Of a stretch of DNA of 64,000 nucleotides, positions 1 to 10,849 are shown in pieces. Origin of the DNA: Anastatus disparis (Eukaryota; Arthropoda; Insecta; Hymenoptera; Eupelmidae); assembly GCA_017163975.1 (NCBI GenBank), contig JAFFSR010000301.1:5091001-5155000 (forward strand), given 5' to 3'. Within the stretch, counting starts at the first letter, position 1. Each line of letters starts with the position of its first letter. A program made the translations under genes and the position numbers. Below the pieces are notes generated by a model. The model was not told the DNA's origin. It saw only the letters and a list, made by a program, of their open reading frames with translations, and searched no databases.

Positions 1-1202
1 AGTAATTGCTCAAGTATAGTCTGTCTAGACTCTATGGAGATAGCAATTGAAAAAAATTAAAAAAATTTTCGTTTATTTCATAGTTAAAGGTTATATAATA
101 CTGCTAATATTTCCAATAACACATGATGACAGGTAACTTTATGATATTTTCTTTTCTTATATGATTTAGAATTGATTTTTTTATTGGAAAAAAATTGAAT
201 GTCATTGAATTTCTTGAAAATTATGATTGGTAACTAAAATATCTTTCGTTTGTTTGACTGAAAAGATTTGGAAAATTATTTTTGCTTTATTTCTTCCATA
301 ATTCAAACATAATCTATCTCAAGATACAATAACACTTTAAAGAATAATTAATTTAATTATTAGTCGAGGAATAATTTTACATATTGAATAATGTTAACAG
401 TCCAAGAGATAATAATACACGATCCACTTTGTACTGATAATTTATCATATTTGTTATTGAATTTTTATTGTAAAAGTGACACAAATTTATAACTAACCAA
501 TATTTGAATTCAATTTCTTATACACTGAATACAAAATTTATATGCCTATACTTTTATCTTAGATGTATCAGTTACAAGATGCAAAACTCAAAATGCACTT
601 CTATTTATATGTTAGAAATTTTCGTGGAAATTCATTAGAATATTGTTAATTATTATTCAATTTAAGTCTAACTGATTTCATCCACTAGGATATTGATTCA
701 AAAATTGCCTTATACTGATCTTCAACGTACTGAGATACAAAGACACATGAGTTTAGTTATATATCACTGCCCTTTTAAAAATAATCAGGTGATAAATCAC
801 CTGATTTTTTTCACCAGGGTGACTATAAGAAAAAGTAAATTGAATATTGATATATATCAATCTTTATTATATGTTGATTCTAATTATTTGTTTAAATCAA
901 TTCTAAGTTTTTATACATAATTACATATAATTATTGCTGTCACATCATTAGAATCAATGACAAATTTTAAGAAAATTTAAATTACGATAACCGATTACCA
1001 TAGAATTATAATGTTTATTACTAATAGAAAAATAATCAAATACACTTAAAGCATATAACAAAAATCAGAATCAATCATTTTCTAAAACTGAACTCAATAA
1101 TAACATCAGTAGATACTTTAATCTTAACGAATCTGATTGAATGAAATCCAATCGAAAATGGCAATGTGAAATGAAAAATATTTTCTTGTTCTCTAAACTC
1201 TA

Positions 1203-1572
1203 GTCCGCTGTATCTCTGTCCTTTTCTAATTAAAAAATTGACTTTTTCCCAAAATTAGCAACAAGAGGCAAAAATAAAGAGATGATTTCGATGTGTTTAA
1301 TAAAATGTAATATTTTCTTTGATTAGTATGAATTAATTTTATTGCTTCGTTTTTAAGAAAAGTTGGAATAACTTAAAAAATTAGAAATTAGTGTCAAATA
1401 ATGGGATTTTCAAGTTATTCCAACTTTTCTTGAAAATAAAGCGGTGGAATTAAATTATTCTTATCAGAGAAAATATTGCTTTCTATTACACGAATCGAAA
1501 CCATCTCTTTATTTCTGCCTGAAGCTATTAGTTTTTATAAAAAATAAATTTTAAATAGATTCGGTAAAACAG
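1203..1572. repeat. Small foldback element, family FB-S
   Basis: A palindrome of about 370 bp centred near 1395. The arms read 'ttttaagaaaagttggaata' and its complement near 1420. The outer ends ('tctctgtccttttctaat' on the left) resemble those of the foldback at 61410-61790, as do internal stretches such as 'agaaaatattgctt'. No open frame. No target-site duplication could be fixed, so the limits are approximate. Confidence 0.55.
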
Positions 1573-1642
1573 GTAACTGTGTCGGTATACAGTTGACTCT
1601 TAAAGTAAACATAAATCATTAATTTTTATATATGTTATTACA

Positions 1643-1645
<3 letters not shown>

Positions 1646-1684
<39 letters not shown>
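1646..1684. repeat. (TA)n microsatellite
   Basis: Uninterrupted TA dinucleotides of about 38 bp between the two arms of the FB-L repeat. Confidence 0.95.
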
Positions 1685-1687
<3 letters not shown>

Positions 1688-2264
1688 AAAATTTTTAAAT
1701 ATACGGTATATAAAGAATTTAATAATCTATATTTTAATTATAACATGCATATTTTTTAAGTATATTCAAAACCTTTCGAGCGAAGCATTCTTTTTATATC
1801 AGTGTAGGTAAAGAATATTATAATATGGATGCGAATAACAGGTAAATGTTAATATTTTTATATAGATTGAGTATGTAGCACACACTGACTTGAATTTTAT
1901 TTAATCAGTTTCGTTAAGATTAAAGTATCTACTGATGTTATCATTAAGTTCAGTTTTAGAAAATGATTGATTCTGATTCTTGTTATATGTTTTAAGTGTA
2001 TTTGATTTTTTTTATATTTGTAATAAACATTATCATTGTATCGGAATTGGTTATCGTAATTTAAATTTTCTGAAAATTTGTCATTGATTATAATTATGTG
2101 ACAGCAATAATTATACGTAATTATATATAAAAACTTTAAATTAATTTAAACAAAGAATTACAATGTAGCTAAAAATCACAATTTTCATTATTTTTAATTA
2201 CATTTAAATTTTTTAAAAGTTATCGCCGTTTTGCACCACTCTGAAATTTATAGGCTACATTTAT

Positions 2265-2665
2265 ACATATATTACCTACGTCGATGAAATTCTTGGACAT
2301 GGGATTATGGTTTGAAACCTTGAAAAGTGGTATTTCAATGCTTTCAATAACTTTAGCTCAGCAAATGGCTAGATTAGCATTTCCAAATAAATTTTCTTTC
2401 AAAATTTAGAATATTTTGAAGAAAAAAGTTTTTTAGTAATTAATTCCTGAAACCTAACCCACCTGAGTAATTCAAGCTTAAAATCAGTCGAAAATGTCGA
2501 AAATATGGTTTTTGCCCAACTTTGAAGCTTTGTAGCTCTAAAAATATGTACCAAAGGAATCTAAAATAATTCTGAGTGGTTCATAATATGAAAAAGAACC
2601 ATTTCACTAATTTTTAGCGAAAAAAAATTTTTTGTTCTTCAATTCGACGGAGGATGGGAGATATA
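2265..2665. repeat. Block A direct repeat, copy 1
   Basis: A 400-bp non-coding block that recurs in the same orientation at 44079-44460 and 52118-52525. All three copies share 'cttgaaaagtggtatttcaa', 'tttgcccaactttgaagctt' and an end near 'ggatgggagatatatat'. Each copy abuts an inverted-repeat arm of FB-L or a (TA)n tract. Confidence 0.8.
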
Positions 2666-2683
2666 TATATATACATATATAAG

Positions 2684-3690
2684 ACATTTCACACCAACTG
2701 GAAGAGTAAAAAAATAAAAATCGCTGAAACTCTGAGAATATATTCTGTTTGTTACCTAAATTGTGTAAAAAAATTTTCAAGAATTAAGATTGGAAGGGTC
2801 AAGAGCCATAAATCCTTGAAATTTGGAAATTTTTCAAAATTTTTGGAAAAGTACCAATTTTATGATTTTTTTTTGAAAATGCTGATGTTTTGGAGAGAAA
2901 TTCATAGGAATACTTCTTGTTGTGAATAAAGAGGAGAGTTAGCATGATTTTTTACAGACCTTAATTTTGAAGTTTTCTATCGGTTCTTACATATGTTACA
3001 TGGTAATTAAAATTACTCATTGTTTGCTACTTTAGAAATTTTATTTATTATCTATTTTTTATTAACTTCAAAATAAATTTTTTATTGTGTAAGAAAGAGC
3101 CACCAATAAGGAGTTATGACAGTTTGAAATATATATTTTAATGTATGATTTATATTTCATATTGAATATAAATGTATATTTTCATGTATGATTAATTTTT
3201 ATATTGAAAATAAATTTTACATGAAAATATATATTTGAAACTGTCATAACTCCTTATTGATGGCTCTGACTTACATGATCAAAAATTTATTTTAAAGTTC
3301 ATGTGAAATAGAAAAAAATAGGCCCGCGAAAAGGAATTTCTGAAGTGGTAAACAATGAATAATTTCAATTACCATGTAATACATATAAGAATTAATAGGA
3401 AATTTCAAAATTCAGGTCTGTAAAGAATCATGCTATTTCTGCTCTTCATTAACAACAAGAAGTATTCTTATAAATCTCTCTCTCTAAAACATCAAGATTT
3501 TTAGGAAAAAAAATAATTAAGTTGGGACTTTTCCAAAAATTTTGAAAAATTTTCAAATTTCAAGGATCTATAGCTCTTGATCCTTTTAATCTAAATCCTT
3601 GAAAATTTTTTTACATCTTTTGGGTAACAAAAAGGATATATTCATAGAGTTTCAGAGATTTTTATTTTTCTGCTCTTCCAGTTGGTGAGA
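2684..3690. repeat. Foldback element, family FB-F
   Basis: A palindrome of about 1 kb. The left end 'agacatttcacaccaactgg' and the complement of the right end (near 3670-3690) differ at one position, and the arms run inward for about 450 bp around a centre near 3190. A left-half copy lies at 43240-43740. The open frame at 2654-2929 falls in the left arm and has no recognisable homology. The TA-rich left flank hides any target-site duplication. Confidence 0.75.
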
Positions 3691-3999
3691 AATGTCTCAC
3701 ACACACACACACATATCTGTCTATATTGGAAGTTTCCGGGATGAAATCTGGTATGTAATGACAGTTTTCGGGTAGATTCAGCTTAATTCACAATGTGAAA
3801 AAATGATAAATTTATATAGAAGAATGATTATTTCTTTAGTTAGCAAGCAGAAAACGAGTGCTAAAGGTCCTCTGAACCAATCAGAGACACAGGTGATGGA
3901 TAAAAATTAATTTACACAGGTTTGGGAACCAAAAATAAAACTTTCCCTTCGCCTGATTGTACAAAACCTTTACAAATCCCGGAAAGTTTCGTTACATAC

Positions 4000-4059
<60 letters not shown>

Positions 4060-4075
4060 GTTGTAAGGAAAATTT
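3691..4075. repeat. (CA)n and (TA)n tracts in unassigned AT-rich sequence
   Basis: A short (CA)n tract follows the foldback end near 3697-3712. About 3728-3990 shows nothing recognisable. A (TA)n tract of about 60 bp covers 3992-4053. The Tyr/Ile-alternating open frames here are translations of the microsatellite. Confidence 0.8.
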
Positions 4076-4077
4076 TT

Positions 4078-4440
4078 ACGACCAAGCTCCTCCCTTTCTC
4101 CTCTTTTTCTCATCCTCTTACCTAATTTTGATCCCCTTTTTTTCCCTTATTTTTTACGTTATTTTACGTTATTTGTTACTCTTCATTTTCTTTTCGTTTC
4201 CCTTCCTTCCCTCTTCTTTTTCTTTTTTTGAGTTTCCTCATGCCTTCATTTTCTCTTCCCTCTCTCTTCCTCAAAAAATCCATCACTTTTTTCCGTTATT
4301 TTTACGTTATTTTAGGTCATTTTTACTCCTCCTCAGGTAGATCCTCAAATTTTACCTTTTTTTTGTGTTTTTTTACGTTATTTTACGTTTTTTGTTGCTC
4401 TTCCTTAGCTGCTCCTTAGCTCATTTTTTGATCCTCAATT
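4078..4440 (+). repeat. Polypyrimidine tract with recurrent TTTTACGTTA
   Basis: About 360 bp in which the + strand is strongly T/C-rich, with clusters such as 'ctcctctttttctcatcctc'. The motif 'ttttacgtta' or a close variant recurs near 4148, 4158, 4300 and 4372-4385. The Phe/Ser/Leu-rich open frames reflect base composition. Confidence 0.7.
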
Positions 4441-4849
4441 TCATTTAAATCCCATCATTTAAAAAGCTTTTTGCTAATTTTTATTGTTTGCAATCATTGC
4501 TTTTACTTTAAATATATAGAACAAACATATTAAGTTAATAATTTTTATAATAAATTTTATAAAATTTTATACTGCTATTGTTTAAAAGAATAAATTACAT
4601 GAAATATGGTAAAATGGAAATTTCGCAAGACTTCTGTGCGTAAGCGCGTTAACTTCCACTATTAAGTAAAACTGTAAAACATATTAATTCAAAAATTATT
4701 CTGTTATAGTAACTTTCTTTGATTGAATTTATTATTAATAATCAAATCATAAAAAGTATTCTTTTTAATACTTTTATTTTTGAAATTTTTGAATCTCCCT
4801 CTTTGACGCTGCCACTATCGGCATCGCTGGCCGCGAGAGAAACACTAAC

Positions 4850-5355
4850 AATCGTTGAAGAACGGCCGTAATGCATTGAAGGAGAATCTATGTTCGTGTG
4901 AGCGGTCTGTGTAAACATAAGATCCACAGCTGATAGTACTCAACCTCAATTTTTATTTCATAGTATATAATTTTTTAAATACAACTTGTATGATTATAAA
5001 CTTTTATAAAAATTATTAGTTGTATATATACTTATTTATTTTTATCAACTGTGCACAGTTATGGTATTCATTACTATTTAAAATAGTGAAAATGTTTTGT
5101 GTCTATATAAGACTCTATGTTACTTGGGTTTTATAACCGCCATTTTTGTTAGCTATATATGTGGTGTCATATTTCCCAATAACGTGACATATACAGTAGA
5201 TATCGGACAATAAAATTTTAAAACGTGTAACAAGTAACATGTAACGTGTAACGTGTAACATCATTGAAAAACGGCCGTAATACATTGAAAGACAATCTAT
5301 GTTCGTGCGAGCGGTCTGTGTAAAAATAACATCGAAAGCTGATCGTAATTATTTC
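4850..5355 (+). repeat. Pair of about 90-bp direct repeats
   Basis: The block holding 'aacggccgtaat', 'aatctatgttcgtg' and 'gagcggtctgtgtaaa' occurs at about 4855-4940 and again at about 5265-5350, about 411 bp apart. The second copy ends just before the TPP2-like exon, which suggests the repeats and the exon moved or were duplicated together. The 4441-4849 and 4941-5261 stretches are AT-rich with nothing else seen. Confidence 0.75.
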
Positions 5356-5360
5356 CTTAT

Positions 5361-5547
5361 AGTATTCGAGCTTATGACATAACAAATGTGGACAAAGGAC
5401 ATATATTCAAAATACCAATCACGGTAGTGCAATCTATGATAATTCCTAAAGCTCTTTTTCCAAATCTCACCTTTACCAACGTTCCTTTGAAGCCAAACAT
5501 GATTCAAAGACATTTTATTGTTGTGCCTGAAGATGCTATATGGGCAG
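5361..5547 (+). pseudogene. Isolated exon resembling tripeptidyl-peptidase 2 (TPP2)
   Basis: An open stretch reads AYDITNVDKGHIFKIPIT and, further on, PNMIQRHFIVVPEDAIWA. From memory of the family this matches the region of the cytosolic serine exopeptidase TPP2 just after its subtilisin-like catalytic domain (human: PLFRVPIT and RRHFIEVPEGATWAE). A possible acceptor ('tttccttatag') ends at about 5360 and a possible donor ('gggcag|gtaaaac') follows the conserved Trp-Ala, so the block is exon-shaped at 187 bp. No neighbouring TPP2 exon is visible on either side in repeat-rich DNA. It may be a captured exon, a relic, or one exon of a gene with very large introns. I favour a captured fragment. 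Confidence 0.6.
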
Positions 5548-5559
5548 GTAAAACAAAAA

Positions 5560-5968
5560 TTTTGTGTGGTTAGAAAACCACTAAAAAAAACGCGCCTACA
5601 TATATACCTCGGTATTTATATACTAGGTGGTGTGGAAAATATAGAAATATAGTTACAATATAAACTTTATATATTTAATAATTTAGGTGAAAACACAAAT
5701 TATGAATACTATGGACATTCATAAGATATTATTATTTGTGAAAATTGGTTTTATATAAAGAGTAAAAACTTTTATTATTCAACATCATATAAATAAGGAA
5801 AACAAAAATAGGTTTGTAATAAATATTTAATTATATTTTTGAGAATAACTTAATATATTTTAATAATTGTATTTTTTACAGTTAATAAAAATAAAGAAGA
5901 AAGATAATGTAACTTCAATAAAAAATAGGGGGTTGGTGAGCGGAGCGAGCAGGGGGGTACCCCCCCTA

Positions 5969-6012
<44 letters not shown>

Positions 6013-6240
6013 GCCGAAAATAACCATTTTTTATCGTTATATTATTTTTACAAATTTTATTATTATTTATTTATCATATAACAATTAATTCATAGCATTT
6101 TTCATAATTTCTTTCATGTTTGAGCTTTTAAAGTAAAAAGGCAGTAAATTAAATTAGTTAATATGAAAGCAATTCTTTTGTGAATATCTTTAAAAAAAGT
6201 TCAATAAAAATGAATTAAAATTCTAAAAAGAATTTTAATT
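5560..6240. other. AT-rich sequence with one GC-rich palindrome
   Basis: No gene is seen. A sharply GC-rich patch at about 5927-5968 contains 'gagcggagcgagcagg' followed by the palindrome 'ggggggtacccccc', and it directly precedes a (TA)n tract at about 5970-6009. The patch could be the end of a mobile element; I do not recognise it. Confidence 0.5.
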
Positions 6241-6247
6241 TTCAATA

Positions 6248-6462
6248 ATGGATTTGACTGAGAAAGATAAATTGATTGTTAAAGTACAGGGATTGTATAG
6301 TGGAATTGCTTTCATGTTAACTGATATTCATATATTAAAATTTAATAATATTTCAAACTGGTACACTTCATTCAACATGCAATTAACTTCACTAGTTCAA
6401 AGATCACAATAAATTGAATCAGTACCGACAGATGGAGAATTTACACAGTTCTTATTTTCCGG
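6248..6462 (+). pseudogene. 5' part of Helitron-borne Ulp1-type protease gene, split by a transposon
   Basis: From the ATG at 6248 the frame reads MDLTEKDKLIVKVQGLYSG and runs to FTQFLFSGK, with one in-frame TAA near 6413. The segment aligns with the start of the second protease copy at 24307-24500: MQ.T..LQR....VP, then Q.LFSG. The matching remainder, including the Asp and Cys catalytic motifs, resumes at 14318 after 7.85 kb of foreign DNA. This is the N-terminal piece of a C48 (Ulp1/SENP) cysteine protease, a fold that cleaves ubiquitin-like modifiers after Gly-Gly. It is a broken gene. Confidence 0.75.
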
Positions 6463-8660
6463 AAAGGAGGATTCCCATAAGTATAAGAAAATTTCCCCCG
6501 AAGAAGGAACGTACAAGAGCTCGATCATTGTTCAGAACATCAAAAAACTAGCTGATTAAAAAAAAAAGAGGGTGCTAACTCTGGGGAAAGTAAAATGAAA
6601 GTAGATTCAAATTTTTGTATATTTTAGGTAGTTTTTGTAGAAAAATCAACTAAAAAGTAAGCTTTGCACGTTTTGTCATAGGTCAAACAAAGCTTAAGAG
6701 TAAGTTTAGAAAAAATAGTACCCAAAACAATCAGTAAATTAAAGAAGACCATTGTAGCAACTAGTATAAAAATAATCTAAACCAGAGCGGCTTTTTTGAA
6801 TAACTTAAGACTTTGTATATACAAAAAAAATAAAAATAGTAATTTTTATTGGGATAACCGATTTCGATGAAAAAAGGTGTTTGCACGTTTTTTTTAAAAA
6901 AAAAACAAGACCAAGAATGTATACAGGAAATGAATATCTTTATAATTAATTTGTTTCCGAACCAGAGCACCCCTCAATCCATAACGTTTGGAGCATACAA
7001 TGTTTGGGGTTGCTACATCCCTCATCTAATAGCACTGGAATAATGAAGTATTGAACGTTTTTCTTCAATGAATTCTTGCATGTAATCAAAGTAGACCATG
7101 GAAGTACATAGTTCAAAGATGATTTGGACCTGAGCAGCTTATCTAAAAAACTGAAAATTTCATAAATTCACGAAAAATAAAAACAAGACTTTTCATTGAA
7201 ATCATGAATTCCGATGAAAAAAGGTCTTTGCACGTTTTTAAAAAAAAAACAAGACCAAGAATGTACACAGGAAATGAATATCTTTATAATTGATTTGTTT
7301 CCGAACCAGAGCACCCCTCAAACCATAACGTTTGGAGCATACAATGTTAGGGGTTGCTACATCCCCCATCTAATAGCACTGGAATAATGAAGTATTGCAC
7401 GTTTTTCTTCAATGAATTTTTGCATGTAATTAAAGTAGACCATGTTAGCACATAGTTTAAAGATGATTTGGACCTGAGCAGCTTATCTAAATAACTAAAA
7501 ATTTCATACATACACGAAAAATAAAAACAAGACTCTCCATTGAAATCATGAATTCCGATGCAAAAAGGTGTTTGCACGTTTTTTTTAAAAAAAAAACAAG
7601 ACCAAGAATGTATACAGGAAATGAATATCTTTATAATTAATTTGTTTCCGAACCAGAGCACCCCTCAAACCATAAAGTTTGGAGCATAAAATGTTAGGGG
7701 TGGCTTCATTCCCCATCTAACAGCACTGGAATAATGAAATATTGCATGTTTTTTCTCAATTAATTCTTGCATGTAATTAAAGTAGACTATGTTAGCAAAT
7801 TGTTTAAAGATGATGAAGTAGAGCTGCTGTTCTTTTTCAGAATTCGGAACTTAGCACTTATATAAGAATATGAAAATCTTCGATACGACCTATAAGGTAC
7901 GAGTGACACTGAAAGAACGGATCATAAGCAGCTCGTCGGTTGGACAGAACAAAGAGACATCGCATCGATTATAGTTTCAAAAAGGAGACACCTCTGTTTT
8001 AAACGCAAAAAACAAATAAAAACGATGTGACTTCTTTTCCAAATTAAAAACGACGTATCCTTTTTTTCAAAATTATAAATGACACGTTTCCTTTTTCACG
8101 CACAAAACCGACGTATAACGTGGAAAAATAATAAAAATGACGTGTCACCTTTTCCAAATTATAAATGACGTATCTCCTTTCCACATTCAAAACCTAGGTG
8201 TCCTTTTGTTTCGTCCATAATTTGAAGTTAAACATATGACTAATATATAAGGATATCGAGTTGCCCATACCGGCTGGCGTATAAGGGTATCGGGTTACAT
8301 AAACGAGTCGATAAAAAGTCCGAATTCATTTTTCTCCCTAAGGAGGCAAAGAGATATTTTGCTCCCTCACAACAGCTGGTTAATAATAGTATTTTGCGCT
8401 CTGAGTGCTAGAATATTATTCTCACATGTTTGCTCCGCTCTCAGCGTTACCGAGAACCACGAACGAGGACGTGACGAAGCTTGGTTCCATTTTTGTTTTT
8501 TTTTTATTTTTTTGTATTTTCAATTTTTTTTCTCTTGTAATTTTATATTTTTTTTTACTCTTTGATTTTTTTGGTACTTTTTTTGTGTCTTATATTTATC
8601 TCATTTTCATAATATTTTCGTATTATAATTATAATAATATTTTTTTTAAAGTTTTTAACT
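6463..8660. repeat. Left inverted arm of the 7.85-kb transposon
   Basis: It mirrors 12480-14317. It contains three tandem subrepeats of about 345 bp, each marked by 'aaaggtgtttgcacg' (or a one-base variant), near 6868, 7215 and 7559, and by 'ccgaaccagagcacccctca'. The right arm keeps about two clear copies and a degenerate third, so the arms have drifted in copy number. 7850-8420 has less clear mirror sequence. 8490-8660 is T-rich and mirrors the A-rich 12490-12720. The repeated open frame starting MLWFGNKLIIKIF is a by-product of the subrepeat. Confidence 0.8.
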
Positions 8661-8668
8661 TTTGAATT

Positions 8669-10824
8669 TTAGTCATCTGACTCAGACAGGTCAGAATCTA
8701 TTACAATTTTATTATTTTCAAAAAAATCTTGCAAAAAATGGGCAGGCTGTTTTATTGTTGGAAGATATCTACCATAACCCAAGTACCACATAACAGACAT
8801 TAAATGGGCACAGCAACCTATGGTTCGTGCACCGTTTTTACACATTCGAGAATCGATTCTTTACCTTGTCGATCTTCATTAATTAATATTAAACCATAGT
8901 ATCGAGATTTTTTCGAATGTCGCGAAAGTATATGAATACGTATTAACAAAGGTTTTTCAATATTGATATTGTAGTTTTCATAATTTAATTTTTCTTGCTC
9001 GTGATAGATTTGAAATTCATACTTGCCGTTATCATTTACATGTTCTCCATAATATGAAACTGCCTGCTTTATCTGATACGTACCAAGTGCAATGTGATAT
9101 AGGTCAGTATCCGTTAGTATTGGAAAGTTAGGTATGCTTGTGGCATCCATGTTTACAATATCTTTTCTTTTTCTGACGAGTCCCAGAGCATTAATTAATT
9201 TTTTTAATTTATTCTCTTTATTCAAATTTTCTTTCATTTTTTCAACGATAAATTTGTAATCTTCTGTATCAGATTGTATTTTTATCATATAGGCATTATA
9301 AATAGCGCAAGCGATTCGAAAATCTGCAAATAAATAAGGTAGACTATTGTCTGACTACACTTTGCCGAAATATTGAAATTGTGATTTTAATATCCCATTT
9401 ACAATTTCAACTATAAATCTCAGTTTTGTTACAAATCTTGAATGATTAGCCTGTTCTGTAGACAGTTGTTTTTCATGTTTTTCAATAAAAGATGGCATTT
9501 TTGCAATAAAACCTTCTTCAGTTAATTTAGCAACAACATCTCTGAATCCTTGGTCAATAATAAAAATATCACCAGGAAGAAATAATTGTTCAAACCATTC
9601 CGTATTCATTAGTTGTTGTAAAATATTGGCATCTGAAGTGTTCGCAGGATATAGACCGAAGACATCAACTATAATTTCATTAGTTGTAACTACAACCATA
9701 GGCTTTACAGAACACCTATGTTTATGCATACTATAAGACAATTTTTGAAAATAATAATTAGAATTTTTTTTTAAATAGATGTAAGTCCCATCCCAAATAG
9801 TTATTACGTCTTCTTCTGTATCCAACAGCATTCGAGCTAACGGAGTCTAGTTTGCTACAATTTTAGTTCGATTTAAATTCACTTCACCTAAATGTAATGG
9901 GACAAAATTCTCGGTTAGTGCTTGTCTTACTGAGTTGATATACCGTTCAGTAGTTGATTTTGAAACATTCAATATTGAAGACAATATTTCAACCGTGTGT
10001 CCATGTTTCAATCTCCAAAGATACAGTCCAAGGACAAATGATTTTTTTCGGTTGATTTTTATTTCATCTACATGTTGTAACATTTCATTAAAATTAAATC
10101 TATTGAGTCCAGTTTGGCGTATTAATTCAGTCTCTGGAATTAAATCAAAATACAAATCATCGTAAGAATTTTTATTTTGTCGCAAGCAATTTAAATATGA
10201 AGCTGCTTCATCAGGAGTTAATTTCGATGTTGGATTTTCAGCAATTAATGATTTAACATCTAGTTCATCTATTTCATCATTTTCTAAAAAGTGCTTGCTA
10301 CAACAACAAGAAGTGCGGCGAACGTATAGACCTCCAATAACAAATATTTGTATTCGTGTTTTGTCGGGAATAGTACGAAGATTTTTTGGATTTATACATC
10401 TAAAAATACAAGCTTTATGGGAATTAAGTGTTGATGCTATATTAACAATAATATATTCATTTTCAACTTCTTGCGAGTATCCAGATGATTCTTTATTTGA
10501 TATACCTTCTGTTTTCAAAGAAAGTTCTTCATAACTAATATTTTTCCTGTCTTTGACAGGCAAATCTTTTTTTAAACCCGAAGAACATTTGATCTTGGAA
10601 ATTTGTCTCTAACAAATTTTACAATAATATTCATTATTGGATATAACATATTCGGCCCTCGCTTTATTTTTTAAAATCTTTTCACATACTACACATTCAA
10701 TTTTTTTGGATTTATTATTTTCTGCTTGTGAAATATTTGGTGATTCCAACAATCTTTTATTAGTTTTCGTCTTAAAGTTAGACTTACTACTTGAATTATT
10801 ATCTAACTCTCCTTCTAAACTATC
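8669..10824 (-). pseudogene. DDE transposase (DDE_Tnp_4 type), interrupted by three in-frame TAG codons
   Basis: One reading frame runs from the Met at 10824 (MDSLEGEL) to 8818 and is broken only by TAG at about 10609, 9847 and 9355. Past 8818, a shift consistent with a 2-nt insertion near 8830-8845 opens a zinc-binding-like tail (RTIGCCAHLMSVMWYLGYGR) that ends near 8669. Order: an N-terminal Cys pair module (ECVVC then YYCKIC), a helix-turn-helix (LNVSKSTTERYINSVRQAL), and an RNase-H-like DDE core with Asp in IWDGTYIYL, Asp in FIIDQGFRD and Glu in VEIVNGILK (residues 14, 93 and 142 of the 9831-9355 segment). All three catalytic acids survive. The product would cut and join the ends of the element around it. 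At about 718 codons it is long but plausible for the group. As it stands it cannot be translated whole. Confidence 0.85.
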
Positions 10825-10849
10825 CATTGCAGTAATCGACTTTTGAAAA

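Larger units (their letters stand above)
1..2264. repeat. Partial copy of large foldback repeat (family FB-L, copy 1)
   Basis: This AT-rich, non-coding stretch matches 48640-50500 in direct orientation, and its right part (about 1890-2264) matches 50750-52120. About 880-1140 and 1900-2160 are inverted relative to each other, so the block is one end of a palindromic repeat whose other copy fills 44462-52120. Copy 1 lacks the insertions of copy 2, so it serves as an empty-site reference: for example 'ttctaagttt' near 890-900 is uninterrupted. A smaller foldback (1203-1572) and a (TA)n tract lie inside. The small open frames here look like chance. Confidence 0.7.

Noticed and set aside
6761..7661. 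Repeated small protein starting MLWFGNKLIIKIF (also at 13342 on +)
   Set aside because: It follows the 345-bp subrepeat of the transposon arms; no start context or conservation beyond the DNA repeat.
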